A stretch of 15,532 nt of DNA from OMOG01 sp041485845 (GTDB taxonomy: Bacteria > Acidobacteriota > Terriglobia > Bryobacterales > Bryobacteraceae), in assembly GCA_041485845.1 (NCBI GenBank), contig JBGPKH010000154.1, positions 1 through 15,532 on the forward strand, read 5' to 3'. The notes under the pieces were generated by a model that did no database searches, was not told the DNA's origin, and was given only the letters and a program-made list of their open reading frames with translations. Positions 6,550-13,556 of the stretch are shown here, in pieces; position 1 is the stretch's first letter; every line of letters starts with the position of its first letter. Position numbers and translations under genes: made by a program.

Positions 6550-6873
6550 ATGGCAAAAGACACGCTCCAGGGCACGCTCGACCTCCTGGTTCTCAAGACG
6601 CTGGCTCGTGGACCGGAACATGGCTACGGCATGACCTGCCATATCCTGGCGGCCTCGGATCAGCAGCTCCGCATCGAGGAGGGGTCGCTCTATCCGGCGC
6701 TTCATCGCATGGAGTCTGCCGGTCTGATCAAAGCCGAATGGAAAACCAGCGAGAACAATCGGCGGGCGCGCTACTACTCGCTGACCAGGGCTGGTCGAAA
6801 GCGGCTGGCGCAAGAGGTGGAAACGTGGCGCCAGCACACGGCGGCGGTCGCCGCGTTTCTGGATTTCGCGTGA
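6550..6873 (+). CDS. PadR-family transcriptional repressor
   Basis: The 107-residue protein matches the small PadR type throughout: LQGTLDLLVLKTLARGPEHGYGM (helix 1 and start of the winged helix), LRIEEGSLYPALHRMESAGLIKAEW (recognition helix and wing), NNRRARYYSLTRAGRKRLAQE and a C-terminal dimerisation helix. PadR proteins are dimeric winged-helix repressors that usually control the adjacent gene and themselves. The ATG follows AGGAGAAGG (6535-6543) with 6 bases spacing. The stop is 23 bp before the permease gene, so the two form an operon. The pairing with an orphan MacB-type permease is the characteristic acidobacterial arrangement. The inducer is not predictable. Confidence 0.95.
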   Translation: MAKDTLQGTLDLLVLKTLARGPEHGYGMTCHILAASDQQLRIEEGSLYPALHRMESAGLIKAEWKTSENNRRARYYSLTRAGRKRLAQEVETWRQHTAAVAAFLDFA

Positions 6874-6896
6874 GGAGCGCATAAGGAGAAGGTGTC

Positions 6897-9488
6897 GTGC
6901 TGCGCAGATTTTTGAATTTGTTCCGGCCGAATCGCCTGGAAGACGAAATTCGGGAAGAGCTCGAGTTCCACCGCGGCCAAACCGGCGGCTCGTTCGGAAA
7001 TGCCACGCTCATTCAGGACCAGACGCGCGCGGCCAGTACCGTGGTTTGGCTCGAAACGCTGGTTCAGGACATCCGGTACGGGTTTCGGCAGCTTCGCAAG
7101 ACCCCCGTGCTTTCCGCGGTCGCGGTGCTTTCCCTCGCGCTCGGCATCGGCGCCAACACGGCGATTTTCTCGCTGGTGAACGCAGTGCTCCTGCGCTCGC
7201 TCCCGGTCGCCCGTCCGGCGGAGTTGTCCCTCCTCGTCAAGAAAAATCGGCTGAATAATGACCGGGGGAACTTCTCGTATCCGTTCTCCCGGCTTCTCTG
7301 CAGAGAGGCAGCGTCCTTTTCCGGCGTATTGATCGCCACCCAGCCGGGACGTTCCCGTTCTAACATTTCCATAAATGGCTCGGAACAGTCGGTTACGACG
7401 GAAGCGGTGTCAGCCAATTTCTTCGCGGTTCTCGGCCTGGCCCCTGCAGCCGGCCGCTTTTTTGTGGAAGGCGAAGATCTGCCGGGTGCGCCCGATTACG
7501 CGGTCATCAGCCACGGCTACTGGCGGCGTCAATTCGGCATGGCCCCGGCGGCGATCGGCAAGGTCATCGAGCGGAACGATGTCCCGGTCACCATCATTGG
7601 GGTGGCCCCGCAGGAGTTCTTCGGCATTTCGGCCGGTTCTTCCGTCGATGTGTGGACCACCTTGAGCCGGGTACAGACGAATTTCCGGAACAACCCGGGA
7701 ATGAACTTCCTCCAACTCCTGGGGCGGCGCAGGCCGGGTGTCACGGTACAGGCGGCGCAGGCCGAAGCCGATGCCCTTCTCCAACACCACCTGCACGAAT
7801 ACACTTCCGCGAATGGCGGAATGACGCCGCGCGAAAAGGAACTGGTGCTTTCGGGCTTCATCGCGCTCGAGCCGGGCGCGACGGGTCTCAGTTCCCTCCG
7901 GGTCGAATTCTCGAAACCCCTCCAGCTTCTGCTCGCGATCACAGCTTTGGTCCTGCTGGTGGCCTGCGCGAATAGTGCCAACCTGCTGCTCGCCCGCGCG
8001 GCGGCGCGGAGGGAAGACATTGCGGTGCGCCTGGCCATCGGAGCCAGCCGCGGCCGCGTGGTACGCCAGTTGATTACGGAGAGCCTGCTGCTCGCGGGGT
8101 TCGGAGGCGCGCTTGCGTTGTGGTTTGCCTGCGGCGGCGCCAAGTTGCTGATGACGTTGATCTCGGGCGGCCGTCGCGAACGTGGCCTGGTGCTGGACTA
8201 CTCGCCCGACTGGCGCGTGCTTTTGTTCTGTGGGGCGGTGACTCTCGCGGTTGGCATCCTGTTTGGAATGGCTCCCGCAATCCGTTCGATTCGCGGCGCC
8301 GGAATGAGTGAGCGATCTGGAATTGGCGAAATGCGCCGCGCCAGCGTTGGCAAGTTCCTCATCCCTTTCCAGGTGGCGCTCACGATCGTGCTCGTGGCCG
8401 GCTCAGGACTCTTCCTGCGAACGCTCCTCAACCTGCAGTCGGTGCCGCTCGGCTTCGACCCGGATCGTCTGTACAAGGCCGCCTTCAGTCTCCGAAAGGG
8501 CTTCCCAAACGAGAACAAGGCCGCCCTGTACGCCCAGATTCCGGATCGTCTTGCCGCATCCCCCGGAGTGCTTTCCGCAACCATGGTTCAGCCCTGGGGG
8601 GGAGGCTGGACGAATAATGTCTCCATCCCTTCCTACTCGACGACGGAGATGCCCGAAGTGTACCGCTACCGCACCGCCCCCGAGTTCTTTGCCACCATGC
8701 GCATCCCTTTGCGGGCAGGCAGGGACTTCGCCCGGTATGATGCGGCCGGATCGCCCCGAGTGACGATCGTCAACGCGACTCTGGCGAAGCAATACTTTGG
8801 TGGGCGAAACCCGATTGGGCAGCTCATTCGGTTTCCGTCGGACGACACGCTGAGCCAGATTGTCGGTCTGGCGGGCGACACCCGCGTGCAGGGGCTCCGT
8901 CAGGATCCGCCCCCCATCGCGTACACACCTTTAGCCCAAGCGCGGGACATAGCAGTCTTTGGCGCACCCAACGTGGTGCTGCGGCTTGCCGGTCCGCCGC
9001 CGGACCTGGCGGCTGAGTTAAGAGCGATCCACCCTGCTATCAGGCTCGAAGGCGAAGTCCTGGTGAAGGAACAAATCGAAGATCAACTGGCGCTGGAGCG
9101 GATTCTGGCGCTGTTGTCCAGCTTCTTCGGGGGCTTGGCTTTGCTGCTGGCGTCAATCGGACTGTACGGCGTCCTGTCGTACGCGCTCGCCAGGCGTACC
9201 ACCGAAATCGGCGTGCGCCTGGCTCTCGGCGCCCGGCCCGGTCAGGTGGTGAGCATGGTGCTGCGCGAGTGTACCCTGGTGGTCGCGCTGGGACTCACCG
9301 CCGGTGTCATGGCAGTGCTCGGTCTTTCGCGGCTCGTCCAGCAGTTTCTTTTTGGCCTGGAGCCCAACGACCCGGCAACTATCGTCATCGCCGCGGCTAC
9401 GCTCGCGGTAGTGGCCTTTATGGCCGCACTAGTACCGGCCATGCGCGCGTCGCGTCTCGACCCCATGAACGCTCTCCGCAGAGATTGA
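6897..9488 (+). CDS. ADOP-family MacB/FtsX-type permease (ATPase-less ABC permease)
   Basis: The 863-residue membrane protein starts at GTG 6897, with AAGGAG at 6883-6888. An N-terminal cytoplasmic prefix (LEDEIREELEFH, residues 14-25) precedes the first membrane helix (about 72-95, with LALGIGANTAIFSLVNAVLLRSL), then a MacB-like periplasmic domain. A first FtsX unit of helices begins near 343 (LLLAITALVLLVACANSANLLL) with the cytoplasmic loop REDIAVRLAIGASRGRVVRQ. Another helix near 487-510 opens a second periplasmic domain. The C-terminal FtsX unit (about 736-855) has TTEIGVRLALGARPGQV and ends DPMNALRRD, the family signature ending. The duplicated layout without a linked ATP-binding gene is the acidobacterial duplicated orphan permease type. 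Substrate is unknown; peptide, antibiotic or lipoprotein export is only a family-based guess. Confidence 0.93.
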   Translation: MLRRFLNLFRPNRLEDEIREELEFHRGQTGGSFGNATLIQDQTRAASTVVWLETLVQDIRYGFRQLRKTPVLSAVAVLSLALGIGANTAIFSLVNAVLLRSLPVARPAELSLLVKKNRLNNDRGNFSYPFSRLLCREAASFSGVLIATQPGRSRSNISINGSEQSVTTEAVSANFFAVLGLAPAAGRFFVEGEDLPGAPDYAVISHGYWRRQFGMAPAAIGKVIERNDVPVTIIGVAPQEFFGISAGSSVDVWTTLSRVQTNFRNNPGMNFLQLLGRRRPGVTVQAAQAEADALLQHHLHEYTSANGGMTPREKELVLSGFIALEPGATGLSSLRVEFSKPLQLLLAITALVLLVACANSANLLLARAAARREDIAVRLAIGASRGRVVRQLITESLLLAGFGGALALWFACGGAKLLMTLISGGRRERGLVLDYSPDWRVLLFCGAVTLAVGILFGMAPAIRSIRGAGMSERSGIGEMRRASVGKFLIPFQVALTIVLVAGSGLFLRTLLNLQSVPLGFDPDRLYKAAFSLRKGFPNENKAALYAQIPDRLAASPGVLSATMVQPWGGGWTNNVSIPSYSTTEMPEVYRYRTAPEFFATMRIPLRAGRDFARYDAAGSPRVTIVNATLAKQYFGGRNPIGQLIRFPSDDTLSQIVGLAGDTRVQGLRQDPPPIAYTPLAQARDIAVFGAPNVVLRLAGPPPDLAAELRAIHPAIRLEGEVLVKEQIEDQLALERILALLSSFFGGLALLLASIGLYGVLSYALARRTTEIGVRLALGARPGQVVSMVLRECTLVVALGLTAGVMAVLGLSRLVQQFLFGLEPNDPATIVIAAATLAVVAFMAALVPAMRASRLDPMNALRRD

Positions 9489-9600
9489 GTACGCGGCCCG
9501 CAAGCAGGCATTTCTCCGAGTCGGAGCGGCGCATCCAGGGGCGGCAGGGGCGGCTTTCCGGCGGCGCTAACAACGGACGACAAAAACCGATGTCGCGGTA

Positions 9601-9624
9601 GGGGTGCAGGTTGCCTCGCACCCC
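9601..9624. terminator. Strong hairpin between convergent genes (possible bidirectional terminator)
   Basis: GGGGTGCAGG (9601-9610) pairs with CCT and GCACCCC (9614-9616 and 9618-9624) around a TTG loop with one bulged C. It lies between the 3' end of the permease gene and the 3' end of the minus-strand sulfatase-like gene, where a shared terminator is expected. No T-tract follows on either side, so intrinsic termination is uncertain. The rest of 9489-9667 shows no gene. Confidence 0.4.
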
Positions 9625-9667
9625 GCACGAATCCGTACGAGCGCGATTGACGTATTTGCCCCGGCCT

Positions 9668-10849
9668 CTACGCCGAGTACCTACTCTTCCACGCCGATAG
9701 ACTCTCGGCCAGCGCATTTCGCACCGTCAGGAACTGCTGATTCTCGTATTGATTGATCTTCTCACCCGGATCCTGTCTGCGATCGTACAGCTCGCCAGCA
9801 CCTTTCCCCTGGTCGTGCACTACGAGCTTATACCGCTCGATGCGCGCCATTTCCGTGCCCTGATAATGGCCGAAGACCGTGGTCCGCCAGGGCTGCTTCT
9901 TGGGCAGCGGCTTTCCGGTGGCCAGCAGCGCATAGCTCCGTCCGCACAAATTGCCGGCGGGCGGCGGGGCGCCGAGCAGATCGCACAGCGCCGGCACGAA
10001 ATCGTACGTGCTCACCAGCTCGGGGCGCACGGCCTGGGCGGGCACACGCCCCGGCCAGCTCCACAATAGCGGAGTGGCCACGGCCTCCTCGTACATGTTG
10101 ACCGGATCCGACGCCTCGCCGGCGCCCCACAATCCGTGGCGGCCCAGAAGCGCGCCGCAACTGGAGGTAAAGACGATCAGCGTATGGTCGAGCAGCCGGC
10201 GCTCCGAAAGTTTTTGCACGAGCGCTCCCACATCGGCGTCCAAGGCGCTCACGGCGGCCGCGTACTGGCGCAGGTTGCCGACGGTATCGGCCAGCATTTC
10301 TTTGCCAAGCCGCGCATGGGAAGCAGGCGCCGGCTGCACGTCGAGACTTTCGAACCGGGTCTTGGCGTAGAGGTCGTGAAACTTTTGCGCCACGCCCTCG
10401 TGGGGCGGCTGCAGGCCCGGGTAGCCCGCCGTCAGGAAGAAAGGCTTTCCAGCCGCCTGCCGATCGACCAACTGGCCCGCAGCGCCGAAGTCCGCGGCAT
10501 GCACGACATATCCCAGGCCGCCGAGCGCCTGGCCGAGGGAGCCCGCGCCCACAGAAGGATTCGCGGCATCCCCGAGCTGCATGGGGGTGCGGCCGCTCAG
10601 GAGCGTGGCGCGGCTCAGCGCGGCCGCGGGCGTGCACACAGAATGATTCGTGAAGCGGGTGCCCATTTGCGCCAGCCGGTCCAGATTGGGCGTGAGGATT
10701 TCCCTGTTTCCGTAAGACCCCAAAACCCAGGAAGGCAGGCCGTCCACCAGCATCAGAACGACATTGGGACGGACGGCGGCAGGCTTCTGCGCAGCCAGGG
10801 CGGGCAGGGCGAGGCTGCCGAAAAAGAAATGACGGCGCGAAACAAGCAT
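9668..10849 (-). CDS. Tat-exported sulfatase-fold protein with degenerate active site
   Basis: The 393-residue protein begins with a twin-arginine signal (SRRHFFFG, residues 4-11) and a hydrophobic stretch ending ALAA, so export by Tat is expected. The alkaline-phosphatase-superfamily sulfatase fold is clear from RPNVVLMLVDGLPSWVLGSYGN, LTPNLDRLAQMGTRFTNHSVCTP, YAAAVSALDADVGALVQKL and MYEEAVATPLLWSWPG. The catalytic motifs are altered: the usual D-D pair is D36-G37, the formylglycine signature CxPxR is stretched to CTPAAALSR (C72, R80), the GKWH motif is absent (HAADFGAAG), and the metal-binding DHG is SCG (230-232). It may be a pseudo-sulfatase or act on another ester. The start fits the Tat motif; no good ribosome site is visible. 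It is divergent from pgsA. Confidence 0.88.
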   Translation of the reverse strand: MLVSRRHFFFGSLALPALAAQKPAAVRPNVVLMLVDGLPSWVLGSYGNREILTPNLDRLAQMGTRFTNHSVCTPAAALSRATLLSGRTPMQLGDAANPSVGAGSLGQALGGLGYVVHAADFGAAGQLVDRQAAGKPFFLTAGYPGLQPPHEGVAQKFHDLYAKTRFESLDVQPAPASHARLGKEMLADTVGNLRQYAAAVSALDADVGALVQKLSERRLLDHTLIVFTSSCGALLGRHGLWGAGEASDPVNMYEEAVATPLLWSWPGRVPAQAVRPELVSTYDFVPALCDLLGAPPPAGNLCGRSYALLATGKPLPKKQPWRTTVFGHYQGTEMARIERYKLVVHDQGKGAGELYDRRQDPGEKINQYENQQFLTVRNALAESLSAWKSRYSA

Positions 10850-10881
10850 GGTCGAATTACAAGTATAAGCGGGCGGGGCAC

Positions 10882-10911
10882 TTGTTGGCGGACTCGGTTG
10901 CGCATTATAGT
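10882..10911 (+). promoter_or_regulatory. Possible pgsA promoter in the divergent intergenic region
   Basis: TTGTTG (10882-10887) and TATAGT (10906-10911) are separated by 18 bases, just upstream of the pgsA ATG at 10924, which would give a very short leader. On the opposite strand the same AT patch reads TATAAT (10909-10904) and could serve the divergent sulfatase-like gene, but no matching -35 box is evident for it. Confidence 0.35.
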
Positions 10912-10923
10912 TGGGGTTGGGCG

Positions 10924-11619
10924 ATGAATTTTCCCAACTTCCTGACCATCCTCCGGATCTTCTTCGTGCCGCTGCTGGTGGCGGCGCTGGTCCAGGAGAA
11001 TGTCGTCTTCCATCTCGGCGGGCGGCCGGTGACCAACGAGTGGCTGGCGCTGGCGATCTTTCTTTCGGCCGCCGCCACGGACCTTCTCGACGGCTACCTG
11101 GCGCGCCGCTGGCGGCAGGTGACCACCATCGGCACGCTGCTGGACCCGATCGCCGATAAACTGCTCGTCTCGGCCGCGCTCATCTCCCTGGTGCAAGTGC
11201 GCGTGCTGCCCGGCTGGATGGCGATTCTGATCATCGGGCGCGAGTTCGCCGTCTCGGGACTGCGCAGCATCGCCGCGGCCGAAGGCTACACCATCCGCGC
11301 CAGCGATCTCGGCAAGACCAAAATGTTTTCCCAGGTGGTGGCGATCTCCTGCATGCTGCTGAGCGTGCGGCATCCCGCGCTGCTCCGGCCGGGCAAGTTC
11401 CTGATGTGGGGCGTGATCTTCTTCGCCATCGTTTCCGCCATCAGCTACTTCCGCAAGTTCTGGCACAAAGTGGACGAGCGGATCAAGATGCGGCGGCGCC
11501 ACGAGCTGCTGAAGCTGGATCGCAAACGCCGGAAGGCGTTGGTGCGTCAGAGAATGTCGTCGAGAGGCAAAGAGGACTTGGGCGCGGCCACGATCTGGAA
11601 ACCGCCGGAAGTGAACTGA
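10924..11619 (+). CDS. pgsA: CDP-diacylglycerol--glycerol-3-phosphate 3-phosphatidyltransferase
   Basis: This inner-membrane enzyme makes phosphatidylglycerophosphate, the committed step to phosphatidylglycerol and cardiolipin. The complete CDP-alcohol phosphotransferase motif DxxDGxxARx8GxxxDxxxD is present (D53, D56, G57, A60, R61, G70, D74, D78). PgsA-like GREFAVSGLRSIAA follows at 105-118, with membrane helices around it. The ATG at 10924 is chosen because MNFPNFLTILRI is the typical N-terminus; an in-frame TTG at 10882 would add an untypical extension. The 231-residue product carries a basic C-terminal tail of about 50 residues (RRRHELLKLDRKRRKALVRQ) beyond the usual end. Its last 73 bp overlap the 3' end of the convergent rodZ-like gene. 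Confidence 0.95.
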   Translation: MNFPNFLTILRIFFVPLLVAALVQENVVFHLGGRPVTNEWLALAIFLSAAATDLLDGYLARRWRQVTTIGTLLDPIADKLLVSAALISLVQVRVLPGWMAILIIGREFAVSGLRSIAAAEGYTIRASDLGKTKMFSQVVAISCMLLSVRHPALLRPGKFLMWGVIFFAIVSAISYFRKFWHKVDERIKMRRRHELLKLDRKRRKALVRQRMSSRGKEDLGAATIWKPPEVN

Positions 11620-12542
11620 ACGGTCCGCACCTGTCCCTTGGGACCCACGGCGCCGATGGGTTTCCCGTTGAGCGTGATGGATACGCCGCCGGCGTTGCCC
11701 AGGCGCAGCAGCACTTTGCCGTTGGCTTCCACGGTGCGGGTCTGGTTGGCTTCGAGCGTACCGGAAAAGAGATACTTGCCGTCGCCCTGTGCCAGAACCC
11801 ACACGGTTTCGTCCGCAGTCAATTCCACTCGCACGGACGCACTCGGATTGGGCGGAAGCGCAGGCGGCTTGGGCCTCTCCGCCGCGGGCTGAGCGGGAAC
11901 GGCCGCAGCAGTCTGGGAAGGCCGATCGGCCGATGTCGCCGCGACCGGCTTTGCGGCGGCGGGTTGCGGCTCGGCGGCCGGCGGAGGCGCGGATTCGGGT
12001 TGCGCGGTTGGCGGCGGCGCCGGCGTTACCGGTTGTGGCGCTTCGGCCGTCTGCACGGGGGCTTGCACCGACGTCCGCACCGAAGCGCGTGCTTCCTCGT
12101 GCGCCGAGACCATGTTGCGCTGCCGCTGCCACCAGGCGTAGACCCCGGAACAGACCAGCATCACCACTACCACCAGGGCGAGCGCCGGTAGTGAGGATGA
12201 CCACCGGAAGCGGCTCTCTCCGGCGGTCTGCCATGCTTCGACGCGCGGCACATGGATATCGACGGGCGCCGGTTTGGGCTGTTCGGCAAACTTCGGAACC
12301 GCGGGCTGGGGATCGATGACCCTCTGTACTTCGGCGGCGAGCTCCTCTTCATCGAGGCCCAGCAGGCGGGCATACTGGCGGACGAAGCTCTTGGCGAACA
12401 CGCCCCCCGGGAGCTTATCGAATTGCTCGTCTTCGATGGCTTCCAGGAACCTCGAGGAAATCTTCAATTCCCGGGAGATTTGTTCCAGCTCGAGATTCCG
12501 CTCAAGCCTTTCGCGACGCAACGTCTGGCCGATCGCGCTCAT
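11547..12542 (-). CDS. rodZ: RodZ-like membrane protein with N-terminal helix-turn-helix and C-terminal DUF4115
   Basis: The 331-residue protein resembles the cell-shape factor RodZ, which links MreB to the elongation machinery. The N-terminus IGQTLRRERLERNLELEQISRELKIS is the HTH_25 domain (about 3-70, with VFAKSFVRQYARLLGLD). One membrane helix lies at about 117-138 (PALALVVVVMLVCSGVYAWW). A long Pro/Ala-rich periplasmic linker (about 145-240) precedes a beta-rich DUF4115 domain (VRVELTADETVWVLAQGDG to the end). The ATG at 12542 is preferred over the longer frame (to 12638) because MSAIGQTLRR matches the family start and AGGA lies 12 bases upstream. The stop lies inside the pgsA 3' end on the other strand. 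Confidence 0.9.
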   Translation of the reverse strand: MSAIGQTLRRERLERNLELEQISRELKISSRFLEAIEDEQFDKLPGGVFAKSFVRQYARLLGLDEEELAAEVQRVIDPQPAVPKFAEQPKPAPVDIHVPRVEAWQTAGESRFRWSSSLPALALVVVVMLVCSGVYAWWQRQRNMVSAHEEARASVRTSVQAPVQTAEAPQPVTPAPPPTAQPESAPPPAAEPQPAAAKPVAATSADRPSQTAAAVPAQPAAERPKPPALPPNPSASVRVELTADETVWVLAQGDGKYLFSGTLEANQTRTVEANGKVLLRLGNAGGVSITLNGKPIGAVGPKGQVRTVQFTSGGFQIVAAPKSSLPLDDIL

Positions 12543-12573
12543 GCATAAGGGTTTTCCTGTGACCCTTAAGTTC

Positions 12574-12602
12574 ATCATACTACAGGCCGAAGCTAGAGTC
12601 AG
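12574..12602 (-). promoter_or_regulatory. Possible promoter of the rodZ-like gene
   Basis: On the minus strand CTGACT (12602-12597) and TATGAT (12579-12574) are separated by 17 bases and lie about 32 bp upstream of the start codon. Downstream, the leader has a 6-base inverted repeat, AAGGGT/ACCCTT (12547-12552 and 12562-12567), whose loop holds the AGGA ribosome site. The match to consensus is moderate. Confidence 0.35.
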
Positions 12603-12637
12603 TCCGGCAAAGTACGGCCATGCCGAACTGCCCGGCA

Positions 12638-13540
12638 CTACTTCACGCGCAGAGTGAAGAATCCGCCGGCGTTCGGCGCCGTAATCCGGAGAGCCGCGCC
12701 CTGTCCGTCTTCCTGCCGCTCCAGGTTCATTTCGAGGTGCTCATCGAAATTCCGGATGGCTTTCTCCAGACGTTCCAGCAGCGCGCGCGACAGTGTATCG
12801 CCGGCGTGCACCGGCAGCCGCGACAGCAGTTGCGCGCGCACGGGATCGGTGAGGCCCACGACATCGATGCTGGTCACGGTGCGCCCCAGCGGAACCTGAC
12901 TGGTTATGGCCACCCGGACGTCCGAGAGAACCCCTTCCGCTTCGGCGCGCCGCCGCAATTCGAGAATTTGGGCTTCCGCTTTGGCTTCGTCCGCTGCCCG
13001 CAGTTGGTCAGCCTGCGAATCCGGCGCCGTGCGCTGGCTGGCGAGCTCACGTTCCCTTTCCGCGACCTGGGATTCCAACTCGGCCAGCACGATCTGCGCC
13101 TTGTAGCGGGATTCCGGATCCTGCAGTTGTTCCCGGGAAGCTTGCTCCCGCGCCATGCGCGCCTTCAACTCCTGGATTTGGGCTTCGAGCCTGAACACTG
13201 CCTCGATGGTCCCCGGGGCCTCCGGTTTCCGCTCCGCCTTTTTCCGCTCGCCCTCTTCGGCGAGATCGGCGAAACCCCAGGCGGGCTCCTCCTTCTCCCG
13301 TCTTTGCGCCTCTGCCAACTGGAACTGGACGCTGACCTGTCGAACGCTGCCCTCCTTGCCGGGCAGGAAATGCCATTGCAGGACCGATTGCAGCGCAACT
13401 CTGCGCAGCTCCGCCGGTCCGCTCAGCACGCGCGCATCGTCGACGTTGCCCGCGGCATCGAGCGTGGCTTGCACCACCACCATTCCTTGAATGCCTTTCT
13501 CCACGGCCGCATAGGTAGATTTTGACGCGGTACTGGCCAC
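12638..13540 (-). CDS. TonB C-terminal/coiled-coil/POTRA-like protein, N-terminal part missing
   Basis: The longest reading has 300 residues. Residues about 17-75 (IQGMVVVQATLDAAGNVDDARVLSGP, LQSVLQWHFLPG, VSVQFQLAEAQ) are a TonB C-terminal domain of the type often fused to BlaR1/M56 peptidases in acidobacteria. Residues about 112-205 are Arg/Glu/Ala-rich and predicted coiled coil. The end (about 220-275, with IDVVGLTDPVRAQLLSRL and GDTLSRALLERLEKAI) resembles a POTRA repeat. There is no signal peptide or membrane anchor, so the N-terminus is missing. The GTG at 13540 and the first ~9 residues lie in what I take to be intron domain VI, so the native gene portion probably begins near 13514. 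It is likely a non-functional C-terminal fragment, though three intact-looking domains remain. Confidence 0.7.
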   Translation of the reverse strand: MASTASKSTYAAVEKGIQGMVVVQATLDAAGNVDDARVLSGPAELRRVALQSVLQWHFLPGKEGSVRQVSVQFQLAEAQRREKEEPAWGFADLAEEGERKKAERKPEAPGTIEAVFRLEAQIQELKARMAREQASREQLQDPESRYKAQIVLAELESQVAERERELASQRTAPDSQADQLRAADEAKAEAQILELRRRAEAEGVLSDVRVAITSQVPLGRTVTSIDVVGLTDPVRAQLLSRLPVHAGDTLSRALLERLEKAIRNFDEHLEMNLERQEDGQGAALRITAPNAGGFFTLRVK

Positions 13541-13556
13541 AAAAGCCAGCCCGTTT

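Noticed and set aside
10136..10927. 263-residue plus-strand frame opposite the sulfatase-like gene
   Set aside because: It is antisense to a gene with a Tat signal and clear family motifs. Its composition is typical of GC-rich shadow frames.
10753..12234. 493-residue minus-strand frame spanning the sulfatase start, pgsA and part of rodZ
   Set aside because: It runs antisense to pgsA and out of frame with rodZ. It has no recognisable domain; high GC content keeps it open.
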